Source: Lampris incognitus
Taxonomy: Eukaryota; Chordata; Actinopteri; Lampriformes; Lampridae
Assembly (NCBI RefSeq): GCF_029633865.1
Contig: NC_079216.1
Location: 67,847,918-67,911,917 of the forward strand
DNA length: 64,000 nt
Reading direction: 5' to 3'
Positions 10,745 to 24,000 of this stretch are shown in pieces. The position numbers and the translations under genes are program-made. The notes below the pieces were generated by a model that worked only from the letters and a program-made list of their open reading frames with translations, was not told the origin of the DNA and did no database searches. Each line of letters opens with the position of its first letter. The first letter of the stretch is position 1.

Positions 10745-10989
10745 CACTAAGTCCGCTTGACGACGCTCTCTCTCCCTCTCTCTCTCTCTCCTCCCCCCTC
10801 CCCCCGGAGCAGAGGATGAGCTAGAATAGATCCGGCGCATCGGAGTCACACCACTGAGGCGACGCGGCGGGATCGTCGCTAGGACTGCGGAGCGCGCGGC
10901 GGACATTTCACATCCTCCGCAGCAGCGATGAGCCGCCGCGACGTCAAGTAGAGGACGGACCCGGAGGCGACGAGCACGACGCTACGAAC
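10745..10989 (+). promoter_or_regulatory. dennd5b: dennd5b promoter-proximal region and 5' UTR with two short uORFs
   Basis: A CT-rich tract (10768-10800) is followed by a CpG-dense leader up to the ATG at 10990. No TATA box was seen, as is common for CpG-type promoters. Two upstream ORFs lie in the leader. One is the minimal ATG AGC TAG at 10815-10823. The other is a 7-codon ORF at 10928-10951 encoding MSRRDVK. Both end before the main start. The transcription start is not defined by the sequence. Confidence 0.6.
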
Positions 10990-13900
10990 ATGAACGGACT
11001 CGCTGCGGCCGCGGGGTCGGCGTCCTGCCGCTTCGCCCACTATTTTGTCGTCTGCGGAGTGGACACGGAGACCGGCCTCGAACCGGACGATGTGGCAGGT
11101 AGGGGGGCCTCGCTTTGAGACGACCGGGGCTGAAACGAAGCCATAACGGTATCCTGCCGCCCAGTCGCCGTCCTGTCGCCGTCCTGTCGCCGCCCTGCCC
11201 GGGACGGTGACTGGGCGGTGTTATGGTTGTTGTCAAGTGGAGGATGTGTGGGAAGTGATGGCGGGGGGACACCCCAGCCCATGTTGTCTCATGTCTGTTA
11301 GATGAGGACAGATAGAATACCTGTTATCTCTGTGGGACACCCCAGCCCTATGTTGTCCCATGTCTGTTAGATGGGGACAGATAGAATACCTGTTATCTCT
11401 GTGGGACACCCCAGCCCATGTTGTCTCATGTCTGTTAGATGAGGACAGATAGAATACCTGTTATCTCTGTGTGGGACACCCCAGCCCATGTTGTCTTATG
11501 TCTGTTAGATGGGGACAGATAGAATACCTGTTATCTCTGTGGGACAACCCAGCCCTATGTTGTCTCATGTCTGTTAGATGGGGACAGATAGAATACCTGT
11601 TATCTCTGTGGGACAACCCAGCCCTATGTTGTCTCATGTCTGTTAGATGGGGACAGATAGAATACCTGTTATCTCTGTGTGGGACACCCCAGCCCTATCT
11701 TGTCTTATGTCTGTTAGATGGGGACAGATAGAATACCTGTTATCTCTGTGGGACACCCCAGCCCATGTTGTCTCATGTCTGTTAGATGAGGACAGATAGA
11801 ATACCTGTTATCTCTCTGTGGGACACCCCAGCCCTATGTTGTCTTATGTCTGTTAGATGGGGACAGATAGAATACCTGTTATCTCTGTGGGACACCCCAG
11901 CCCATGTTGTCTCATGTCTGTTAGATGAGGACAGATAGAATACCTGTTATCTCTGTGGGACACCCCAGCCCTATGTTGTCTCATGTCTGTTAGATGAGGA
12001 CAGATAGAATACCTGTTATCTCTGTGGGACACCCCAGCCCTATGTTGTCTCATGTCTGTTAGATGAGGACAGATAGAATACCTGTTATCTCTGTGGGACA
12101 CCCCAGCCCTATGTTGTCTCATGTCTGTTAGATGGGGACAGATAGAATACCTGTTATCTCTGTGGGACACCCCAGCCCTATGTTGTCTTATGTCTGTTAG
12201 ATGAGGACAGATAGAATACCTGTTATCTCTCTGTGGGACACCCCAACCCTATGTTGTCCCATGTCTGTTAGATGGGGACAGATAGAATACCTGTTATCTC
12301 TGTGGGACACCCCAGCCCTATGTTGTCTCATGTCTGTTAGATGAGGACAGATAGAATACTTGTTATCTCTGTGGGACACCCCAGCCCTATGTTGTCTTAT
12401 GTCTGTTAGATGAGGACAGATAGAATACCTGTTATCTCTGTGGGACATCCCAGCCCTATGTTGTCTCATGTCTGTTAGATGAGGACAGATAGAATACTTG
12501 TTATCTCTGTGGGACACCCCAGCCCTATGTTGTCTTATGTCTGTTAGATGGGGACAGATAGAATACCTGTTATCTCTGTGGGACACCCCAGCCCTATGTT
12601 GTCTCATGTCTGTTAGATGAGGACAGATAGAATACCTGTTATCTCTGTGGGACACCCCAGCCCTATGTTGTCTCATGTCTGTTAGATGAGGGCAGATAGA
12701 ATACCTGTTATCTCTGTGGGACACCCCAGCCCTATGTTGTCCCATGTCCGTTAGATGGGGACAGATAGAATACCTGTTATCTCTGTGGGACACCCCAGCC
12801 CTATCTTGTCTCATGTCTGTTAGATGGGGACAGATAGAATACCTGTTATCTCTGTGGGACACCCCAACCCTATGTTGTCCCATGTCTGTTAGATGGGGAC
12901 AGATAGAATACCTGTTATCTCTGTGGGACACCCCAGCCCTATGTTGTCTCATGTCTGTTAGGTGAGGACAGATAGAATACCTGTTATCTCTGTGTGGGAC
13001 ACCCCAGCCCTATGTTGTCTCATGTCTGTTAGATGGGGACAGATAGAATACCTGTTATCTCTGTGGGACACCCCAGCCCTATGTTGTCTCATGTCTGTTA
13101 GATGAGGACAGATAGAATACCTGTTATCTCTGTGTGGGACACCCCAGCCCTATGTTGTCTCATGTCTGTTAGATGGGGACAGATAGAATACCTGTTATCT
13201 CTGTGTGGGACACCCCAGCCCTATGTTGTCTCATGTCTGTTAGATGAGGACAGATAGAATACCTGTTATCTCTGTGGGACACCCCAGCCCTATGTTGTCT
13301 TATGTCTGTTAGATGGGGACAGATAGAATACCTGTTATCTCTGTGGGACACCCCAGCCCTATGTTGTCTTATGTCTGTTAGATGAGGACAGATAGAATAC
13401 CTGTTATCTCTGTGGGACACCCCAGCCCTATGTTGTCTCATGTCTGTTAGATGAGGACAGATAGAATACCTGTTATCTCTGTGGGACACCCCAGCCCTAT
13501 GTTGTCTTATGTCTGTTAGATGGGGACAGATAGAATACCTGTTATCTCTCTGTGGGACACCCCAGCCCTATGTTGTCTTGTGTCTGTTAGATGGGGACAG
13601 ATAGAATACCTGTTATCTCTGTGTGGGACACCCCAGCCCTATGTTGTATCATGTCTGTTACATGGGGACAGATAGAATACCTGTTATCTCTGTGTGGGAC
13701 ACCCAGCCCTATGTTGTCTTATGTCTGTTAGATGGGGACAGATAGAATACCTGTTATCTCTGTGGGACACCCCAGCCCTATGTTGTCTTATGTCTGTTAG
13801 ATGGGGACAGATAGAATACCTGTTATCTCTGTGGACACCCCAGCCCTATGTTGTCTTATGTCTGTTAGATGGGGACAGATAGAATACCTGTTATCTCTGT

Positions 13901-14371
13901 GTGGGACACCCCAGCCCTATCTTGTCTTATGTCTGTTAGATGGGGACAGATAGAATACCTGTTATCTCTGTGGGACACCCCAGCCCATGTTGTCTCATGT
14001 CTGTTAGATGAGGACAGATAGAATACCTGTTATCTCTCTGTGGGACACCCCNNNNNNNNNNNNNNNNNNNNNNNNNNNNNNNNNNNNNNNNNNNNNNNNN
14101 NNNNNNNNNNNNNNNNNNNNNNNNNNNNNNNNNNNNNNNNNNNNNNNNNNNNNNNNNNNNNNNNNNNNNNNNNNNNNNNNNNNNNNNNNNNNNNNNNNNN
14201 NNNNNNNNNNNNNNNNNNNNNNNNNNNNNNNNNNNNNNNNNNNNNNNNNNNTTCAATTCAGTTCAATTCATGCTTTATTGGCATGACATACGTTTGTGTA
14301 CATATTGCCAAAGCATGTAAAACAACAACAACACAATACAACAATGATTATAATAACAACAACAACAATGT

Positions 14372-14434
<63 letters not shown>

Positions 14435-14949
14435 TGGTGATCACTGCTCTGTATCACTCGTCTCAGATTTGATTCTCACCCAGCGTTTTCCTTTTGGCAG
14501 GGTTTGTATTCTCGGCCCTCTGCAGAACAAGCCCCTCAGGGACAAGATGGCATTGTTGCCACTCGTCAGCCCTGTGGCCACCTCCTGTGTGTGTTTTGAG
14601 ACGCAGCATCAGTGGCCAGTGACATTGCTGCTGGTTGGTTTGTCAGAGATTTACCAATCTGCTTATGTAACGTCCAGCCCCCCCATATCCACTGCAGCGG
14701 GGGCTTTGCTCCTTTCAGGGATTTGTCTCCACACGTGTGGGGATGTGTGTTTGTATCTGTGTCATCAGCCGTTGTCCGTCAGAGGAAATTCATGTTTCAT
14801 GTACAGCAGGCCTTTGCCTTTGTGTTGAGAAACACGTGTGTCTCTCACCGGCTAACTTAGTCATCAACTTCAGTTGATCAGCAGATGTTAACGCTGTTAT
14901 GTACAGCAGCCTCGGTGTACATATCTTTGAGCAAGTTTGATTGGTGTCA

Positions 14950-15024
<75 letters not shown>

Positions 15025-18000
15025 CAGTGTGTAATTGGTGAATGACTGCAGGGAGACAATCTGCTCTTGTTGGCCTCTCAATAGTCACCACTGTGTTTTC
15101 TGCAGCCTAATCAAATTTCACATGACGTTCCCTGTTGGAATGCCGGATTGCCGCGGCCCCAGCCCCAGCCCCAGCTCCAGCCCCAGCCCCAGCCCCAGCC
15201 CCAGCCCCAGCCCCAGCCCCAGCTCCAGCCCAGCCCCAGCCCCAGCCCCAGCCCCAGCCCCAGCCCCAGCCCCAGCCCCAACCCAGCTCCAGCTCCAGCT
15301 CCAGCTCCAGCCCCAGCCCCAGCCCCAGCCCCAGCTCCAGCCCCAGCTCCAGCTCCAGCCCCAGCCCCAGCTCCAGCCCCAGCCCCAGCTCCAGCCCCAG
15401 CTCCAGCTCCAGCCCCAGCTCCAGCCCCAACCCCAGCCCCAGCCCCAGCTCCAGCCCCAGCCCCAGCTCCAGCCCCAGCTCCAGCCCCAACCCCAGCCCC
15501 AGCCCCAGCCCCAGCCCCAACCCCAGCTCCAGCTCCAGCTCCAGCTCCAGCCCCAGCCCCAGCCCCAGCCCCAGCTCCAGCCCCAGCCCCAGCTCCAGCC
15601 CCAGCCCCAGCTCCAGCCCCAGCCCCAGCTCCAGCCCCAGCTCCAGCCCCAACCCCAGCCCCAGCCCCAGCTCCAGCCCCAACCCCAGCCCCAGCTCCAG
15701 CCCCAGCTCCAGCCCCAACCCCAGCCCCAGCTCCAGCCCCAGCTCCAGCTCCAGCCCCAGCTCCAGCTCCAGCCCCAGCTCCAGCCCCAACCCCAGCTCC
15801 AGCTTCAACCCCAGCTCCAGCCCAGCCCCATCTCCAGCCCCAGCCCCAGCTCCAGCCCCAGCCCCAGCCCCAGCCCCAACCCCAGCTCCAGCTCCAGCTC
15901 CAGCTCCAGCTCCAGCCCCAGCCCCAGCTCCAGCCCCAACCCCAGCCCCAGCTCCAGCTCCAGCTCCAGCCCCAGCCCCAGCTCCAGCCCCAGCCCCAGC
16001 TCCAGCCCCAGCTCCAGCCCCAGCCCCAGCTCCAGCCCCAACCCCAGCCCCAGCCCCAGCTCCAGCTCCAGCCCCAGCTCCAGCCCCAACCCCAGCCCCA
16101 GCTCCAGCTCCAGCCCCAGCTCCAGCTCCAGCCCCAGCCCCAGCCCCAGCCCAGCTCCAGCCCCAACCCCAGCTCCAGCTCAGCTCAGCCCCAGCTCCAG
16201 CTCCAGCCCCAGCCCCAGCCCCAGCTCCAGCTCCAGCCCCAACCCCAGCCCCAGCTCCAGCCCCAGCTCCAGCCCCAGCCCCAGCCCCAGCTCCGGGCAG
16301 ATGACTGTTACAGGGGATGACATCAGTGGTCCGGTGGGGACACAGTAGCCATGTTAGAAGTACTTAATGAATGCAGACTGATTGGAGTATAAAAAGGGAT
16401 AAACAGTTGAAGCAAACTATGCATGGCATCAGGGCTCGCAGTTTTCTCTGCATATTTTTTATTTCGGTTTCCATTTGAGCAGTTGAAATTCAAAGTCCTC
16501 CGTCCCTTTCAAGGTGCTCAACTTTGCAATATGCACATTAAACCTTGAAGCGTATTTATGATCCCGCACCGTGTTACCGCTGTCAGACGATGCAAGTTCT
16601 GTAAAGTAAATTTGGAGCTCGCCTTCAGTGAATGATCAAACTGCTCATTTGGACACATGGGTCGTTCAACTATTTATGCCAAAAATGAAAAAAAAACCCT
16701 CTTTAAAGAGGACCTCTTCACATTTGCTGTTTATTTCTACTGTTTTCCAGCAGTCGCTGCTCCTCATCTACTCATCCGGGGATTCTGATGGACAGGCTGC
16801 TGGGAGTAATGGAGCTGGTGAATATGACAGATGTCCATCTTTATGTCTGCTCGGTCATCCCCGATTAAGCCTTTCGTTTTTGTTTTTTTTCTAAATGGGG
16901 GACCATTTGGGAATATTAATCACTGTGATAAATCTCTCAAGTATGAAACGACTGTCAAACCTTTTTGGTCATTGTACGCTCACGGCGTACTGTCTGTGTT
17001 GGCGTATTCAAGCATGACAATGACGACTCCCCACAACTGCTGATGTGAAAGAGTATTTAAACAGTATGGTTTCAGGGCCACCACCTGTGTGTGTGTGTGT
17101 GTGTGTGTTGTGTTGTGTTGTGTATGTTTGTGTAAGCATTTGGTGATTCCTGACGGTACATTATTTACAGCTAAACTAGATCCACCTTTCAAGCTTCCAT
17201 TTGTTACACTAAAGCAACACCCTTTTGATGTCTTCAGTTAGGGGAGAGAGACAGAGAATTTGATGTCTTCAGTTAGGAGAGAGAGACAGAGAATTTGATG
17301 TCTTCAGTTAGGAGAGAGAGACAGAGAATTTGATGTCTTCAGTTAGGAGAGAGAGAGACAGAGAATTTGATGTCTTCAGTTAGGAGAGAGAGACAGAGAA
17401 TTTGATGTCTTCAGTTAGGGGAGAGAGAGACAGAGAATTTGATGTCTTCAGTTAGGGGAGAGAGAGACAGAGAATTTGATGTCTTCAGTTAGGGGAGAGA
17501 GACAGAGAATTTGATGTCTTCAGTTAGGAGAGAGAGAGACAGAGAATTTGATGTCTTCAGTTAGGAGAGAGACAGAGAATTTTATGTCTTCAGTTAGGAG
17601 AGAGAGACAGAGAATTTGATGTCTTCAGTTAGGAGAGAGAGACAGAGAATTTGATGTCTTCAGTTAGGAGAGAGAGAGACAGAGAATTTGATGTCTTCAG
17701 TTAGGAGAGAGAGACAGAGAATTTGATGTCTTCAGTTAGGAGAGAGAGACAGAGAATTTGATGTCTTCATTTAGGAGAGAGAGACAAAGAATTTGATGTC
17801 TTCAGTTAGGAGAGAGAGACAGAGAATTTGATGTCTTCAGTTAGGGGAGAGAGAGACAGAGAATTTGATGTCTTCAGTTAGGAGAGAGAGACAGAGAATT
17901 TGATGTCTTCAGTTAGGAGAGAGAGAGACAGAGAATTTGATGTCTTCAGTTAGGAGAGAGAGACAGAGAATTTGATGTCTTCAGTTAGGAGAGAGAGACA

Positions 18001-21000
18001 GAGAATTTGATGTCTTCAGTTAGGAGAGAGAGACAGAGAATTTGATGTCTTCAGTTAGGAGAGAGAGACAGAGAATTTGATGTCTTCAGTTAGGAGAGAG
18101 AGACAGAGAATTTGATGTCTTCAGTTAGGGGAGAGAGAGACAGACAATTTGATGTCTTCAGTTAGGAGAGAGAGACAGAGAATTTGATGTCTTCAGTTAG
18201 GAGAGAGAGACAGAGAATTTGATGTCTTCAGTTAGGAGAGAGAGACAGAGAATTTGATGTCTTCAGTTAGGAGAGAGAGACAGAGAATTTGATGTCTTCA
18301 GTTAGGAGAGAGAGACAGAGAATTTGACGTCTTCAGTTAGGGGAGAGAGAGAGACAGAGAATTTGATGTCTTCAGTTAGGGGAGAGAGAGACAGAGAATT
18401 TGATGTCTTCGGTTAGGAGAGAGAGACAGAGAATTTGATGTCTTCAGTTAGGAGAGAGACAGAGAATTTGATGTCTTCAGTTAGGAGAGAGAGACAGAGA
18501 ATTTGATGTCTTCAGTTAGGAGAGAGAGACAGAGAATTTGATGTCTTCAGTTAGGGGAGGGAGAGACAGAGAATTTGATGCCTTCAGTTAGGGGAGAGAG
18601 AGACAGAGAATTTGATGTCTTCAGTTAGGAGAGAGAGACAGAGAATTTGATGTCTTCAGTTAGGAGAGAGAGAGACGGAGAATTTGATGTCTTCAGTTAG
18701 GGGAGAGAGAGACAGAGAATTTGATGTCTTCAGTTAGGGGAGAGAGAGACAGACATTGATGTCTTCAGTTAGGAGAGAGAGACAGAGAATTTGATGTCTT
18801 CAGTTAGGAGAGAGAGACAGAGAATTTGATGTCTTCAGTTAGGAGAGAGAGACAGAAAATTCGATGTCTTCAGTTAGGAGAGAGAGACAGAGAATTTGAT
18901 GTCTTCAGTTTGGAGAGAGAGAGAAAGAGAATTTGATGTCTTCAGTTAGGGGAGAGAGAGACAGAGAATTTGATGTCTTCAGTTAGGAGAGAGAGACAGA
19001 GAATTTGATGTCTTCAGTTAGGAGAGAGACAGAGAATTTGATGTCTTCAGTTAGGAGAGAGAGACAGAGAATTTGATGTCTTCAGTTAGGAGAGAGAGAC
19101 AGAGAATTTGATGTCTTCAGTTAGGAGAGAGAGACAGAGAATATGATGTCTTCAGTTAGGGGAGAGAGACAGAGAATTTGATGTCTTCAGTTAGGGGAGA
19201 GAGACAGAGAATTTGATGTCTCCAGTTAGGAGAGAGAGACAGAGAATTTGATGTCTTCAGTTAGGAGAGAGGGACAGAGAATTTGATGTCTTCAGTTAGG
19301 AGAGAGAGACAGAATTTGATGTCTTCAGTTAGGGGAGAGAGAGACAGAGAATTTGATGTCTTCAGTTAGGAGAGAGAGACAGAGAATTTGATGTCTTCAG
19401 TTAGGAGAGAGAGAGACAGAGAATTTGATGTCTTCAGTTAGGAGAGAGAGACAGAGAATTTGATGTCTTCAGTTAGGAGAGAGAGAGACAGAGAATTTGA
19501 TGTCTTCAGTTAGGAGAGAGAGAGACAGAGAATTTGATGTCTTCAGTTAGGAGAGAGAGACAGAGAATTTGATGTCTTCAGTTAGGAGAGAGAGAGACAG
19601 AGAATTTGATGTCTTCAGTTAGGAGAGAGAGACAGAGAATTTGATGTCTTCAGTTAGGGGAGAGAGAGACAGAGAATTTGATGTCTTCAGTTAGGAGAGA
19701 GAGACAGAGAATTTGATGTCTTCAGTTAGGAGAGAGAGACAGAGAATTTGATGTCTTCAGTTAGGAGAGAGAGAGACAGAGAATTTCATGTCTTCAGTTA
19801 GGAGAGAGAGACAGAGAATTTGATGTCTTCAGTTAGGAGAGAGAGAGACAGAGAATTTGATGTCTTCAGTTAGGAGAGAGAGACAGAGAATTTGATGTCT
19901 TCAGTTAGGGGAGAGAGAGACAGAGAATTTGATGTCTTCAGTTAGGGGAGAGAGAGACAGAGAATTTGATGTCTTCAGTTAGGGGAGAGAGACAGAGAAT
20001 TTGATGTCTTCAGTTAGGAGAGAGAGAGACAGAGAATTTGATGTCTTCAGTTAGGAGAGAGACAGAGAATTTTATGTCTTCAGTTAGGAGAGAGAGACAG
20101 AGAATGTGATGTCTTCAGTTAGGAGAGAGAGACAGAGAATTTGATGTCTTCAGTTAGGAGAGAGAGAGACAGAGAATTTGATGTCTTCAGTTAGGAGAGA
20201 GAGACAGAGAATTTGATGTCTTCAGTTAGGAGAGAGAGACAGAGAATTTGATGTCTTCATTTAGGAGAGAGAGACAAAGAATTTGATGTCTTCAGTTAGG
20301 AGAGAGAGACAGAGAATTTGATGTCTTCAGTTAGGGGAGAGAGAGACAGAGAATTTGATGTCTTCAGTTAGGAGAGAGAGACAGAGAATTTGATGTCTTC
20401 AGTTAGGAGAGAGAGAGACAGAGAATTTGATGTCTTCAGTTAGGAGAGAGAGACAGAGAATTTGATGTCTTCAGTTAGGGGAGAGAGAGACAGAGAATTT
20501 GATGTCTTCAGTTAGGAGAGAGAGACAGAGAATTTGATGTCTTCAGTTAGGAGAGAGAGACAGAGAATTTGATGTCTTCAGTTAGGAGAGAGAGACAGAG
20601 AATTTGATGTCTTCAGTTAGGGGAGAGAGAGACAGACAATTTGATGTCTTCAGTTAGGAGAGAGAGACAGAGAATTTGATGTCTTCAGTTAGGAGAGAGA
20701 GACAGAGAATTTGATGTCTTCAGTTAGGAGAGAGAGACAGAGAATTTGATGTCTTCAGTTAGGAGAGAGAGACAGAGAATTTGATGTCTTCAGTTAGGAG
20801 AGAGAGACAGAGAATTTGACGTCTTCAGTTAGGGGAGAGAGAGAGACAGAGAATTTGATGTCTTCAGTTAGGGGAGAGAGAGACAGAGAATTTGATGTCT
20901 TCGGTTAGGAGAGAGAGACAGAGAATTTGATGTCTTCAGTTAGGAGAGAGACAGAGAATTTGATGTCTTCAGTTAGGAGAGAGAGACAGAGAATTTGATG

Positions 21001-24000
21001 TCTTCAGTTAGGAGAGAGAGACAGAGAATTTGATGTCTTCAGTTAGGGGAGGGAGAGACAGAGAATTTGATGCCTTCAGTTAGGGGAGAGAGAGACAGAG
21101 AATTTGATGTCTTCAGTTAGGAGAGAGAGACAGAGAATTTGATGTCTTCAGTTAGGAGAGAGAGAGACGGAGAATTTGATGTCTTCAGTTAGGGGAGAGA
21201 GAGACAGAGAATTTGATGTCTTCAGTTAGGGGAGAGAGAGACAGACATTGATGTCTTCAGTTAGGAGAGAGAGACAGAGAATTTGATGTCTTCAGTTAGG
21301 AGAGAGAGACAGAGAATTTGATGTCTTCAGTTAGGAGAGAGAGACAGAAAATTCGATGTCTTCAGTTAGGAGAGAGAGACAGAGAATTTGATGTCTTCAG
21401 TTTGGAGAGAGAGAGAAAGAGAATTTGATGTCTTCAGTTAGGGGAGAGAGAGACAGAGAATTTGATGTCTTCAGTTAGGAGAGAGAGACAGAGAATTTGA
21501 TGTCTTCAGTTAGGAGAGAGACAGAGAATTTGATGTCTTCAGTTAGGAGAGAGAGACAGAGAATTTGATGTCTTCAGTTAGGAGAGAGAGACAGAGAATT
21601 TGATGTCTTCAGTTAGGAGAGAGAGACAGAGAATATGATGTCTTCAGTTAGGGGAGAGAGACAGAGAATTTGATGTCTTCAGTTAGGGGAGAGAGACAGA
21701 GAATTTGATGTCTCCAGTTAGGAGGGAGAGACAGAGAATTTGATGTCTTCAGTTAGGAGAGAGGGACAGAGAATTTGATGTCTTCAGTTAGGAGAGAGAG
21801 ACAGAATTTGATGTCTTCAGTTAGGGGAGAGAGAGACAGAGAATTTGATGTCTTCAGTTAGGAGAGAGAGACAGAGAATTTGATGTCTTCAGTTAGGAGA
21901 GAGAGAGACAGAGAATTTGATGTCTTCAGTTAGGAGAGAGAGACAGAGAATTTGATGTCTTCAGTTAGGAGAGAGAGAGACAGAGAATTTGATGTCTTCA
22001 GTTAGGAGAGAGAGAGACAGAGAATTTGATGTCTTCAGTTAGGAGAGAGAGACAGAGAATTTGATGTCTTCAGTTAGGAGAGAGAGAGACAGAGAATTTG
22101 ATGTCTTCAGTTAGGAGAGAGAGACAGAGAATTTGATGTCTTCAGTTAGGGGAGAGAGAGACAGAGAATTTGATGTCTTCAGTTAGGAGAGAGAGACAGA
22201 GAATTTGATGTCTTCAGTTAGGGGAGAGAGAGACAGAGAATTTGATGTCTTCAGTTAGGAGAGAGAGAGACAGAGAATTTGATGTCTTCAGTTAGGAGAG
22301 AGAGACAGAGAATTTGATGTCTTCAGTTAGGAGAGAGAGAGACAGAGAATTTCATGTCTTCAGTTAGGAGAGAGAGACAGAGAATTTGATGTCTTCAGTT
22401 AGGGGAGAGAGAGACAGAGAATTTGATGTCTTCAGTTAGGAGAGAGAGACAGAGAATTTGATGTCTCCAGTTAGGAGAGAGAGACAGAGAATTTGATGTC
22501 TTCAGTTAGGAGAGAGAAAGACAGAGAATTTGATGTCTTCAGTTAGGAGAGAGAGAGACAGAGAATTTCATGTCTTCAGTTAGGAGAGAGAGACAGAGAA
22601 TTTGATGTCTCCAGTTAGGAGAGAGAGACAGAGAATTTGATGTCTTCAGTTAGGGGAGGGAGAGACAGAGAATGGGAGAAAACCAGAGACAGTATATTTC
22701 AATGCAGTTTAAGCTTTTAATTTGGGTTCTCTGATGTAATTTGCTATTACGTAGCCGCTGACGAGCCGCCTCCTGAAGGCTGTCCTCAAGGCCACAGTAC
22801 CAGTGGAAATGGCTGCCATGGCAACTACATTTCTCTCCCTCTCTTCAGAGGTTGATGTTTTTCATCCTTCTCTCTGTTGCTTTCCCCCCACACCTTTCTG
22901 TCATTTTCTGTTACTTGGCCTTTTTAAAAGTTGCCGGGGCTTAAATCCCCATCTTGCTGTTGTTGCACCAGGTTTGTTTTCCTGTTATTCTGCCCAAACA
23001 CAACTGCTTATTCTTATCAAAGAACATGGCGCCCTCCTCTTCTCAGACTAATACACTAGCTTCTCTCTCCCACCCGTCCGTCTGGCTCAAGTCAGTGTCA
23101 CGTAGGTACCCCTCTCGTTCTGCCTGCGGTGCTGCTCCTGCTGTGGTTCTGGTGCGTCATTGCTGAGGCAGGTGGCCGTCGCTGAATAAAACAATGTGCG
23201 TCAAAGCCGACAACTGAGAGAGGGCTGCTTTACTTTTTTAATATTGAGGGTTTTTTTTTACAATGCAACAATATTAATTATAGCCAGAGAACAGAGGGAA
23301 TCTATGCCAGTTAGTGAAATGAGGAATCCAGTCAGAATACGAAAGCCTCAACTCAAAAGTGGGAAGCATTTTAAAGAGTAACTAAATCCTACACCAATGT
23401 AGTGAGTTTGCTGTTATCTACAGGTTAAAACCCATGTAAAGGTTAAAAACATGCCAGGGTGGGGTATCCGGGTGGCATGGCGGTCTATTCCGTTTCCTAC
23501 CAACACTGGAATCACCGGTTCGAAACCCCGTGTTACCTCCGGCTTGGTCGGGCATCCCTACAGACACAGTTGGCCGTGTCTGCGGGTGGGAAGCCCAGAT
23601 GTGGGTATGTGTCCTGGTTGCTGCACCAGCACCTCCTCTGGTCAGTCGGGCACCTGTTTGGGGGGGGGGGGACTGGGGGGGGGGGGTAATTTGATCCTCC
23701 CACGCACTACATCCCCCTGGCAAAACTCCTCACTGTCAGGTGAAAAAAAGCGGCTGGCGACTCCACATGTATCGGGGGAGACGTGACAGTCTGCAGCCCT
23801 CCCCGGATCGGCAGAGGGGGTGGAACAGTGATGGGGACAGCTCGGAAGAGTGGGGTAATTGGCCGGATACAATTGGGGAGAAAAAGGGGAAGAAAAATAA
23901 AAACATGCCAGGGTGGTTTTGGTACTCTGTGGTGTTAGCATAGCAGGACAAACACAGCTGCAGCTTACAACATTAATAATGGCTCTGTTGGATGTAGATG

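Noticed and set aside
12197-12952. 251-codon ORF with a 23-residue repeat
   Set aside because: Frame kept open by the 69-bp period; no homology recognised.
11266-14051. CRISPR-like array (regular repeats)
   Set aside because: Repeats are contiguous with no unique spacers, and the setting is a vertebrate intron; it is a minisatellite.
15156-16294. Homology to the C9orf72 locus
   Set aside because: Only the repeat type and the distant DENN relationship are shared; the gene is clearly dennd5b, not c9orf72.
15035-16348. ORFs of up to 437 codons (Gln/Pro, Pro/Ala, Ser/Pro and glycine-rich on the other strand)
   Set aside because: They are a by-product of a stop-free hexamer array; no conserved protein flanks them.
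23463-23560. tRNA genes suggested by A/B-box-like sequences here and in the other SINE copies
   Set aside because: They are SINE heads with degenerate tRNA-like folds, each followed by a SINE body and 3' tail.
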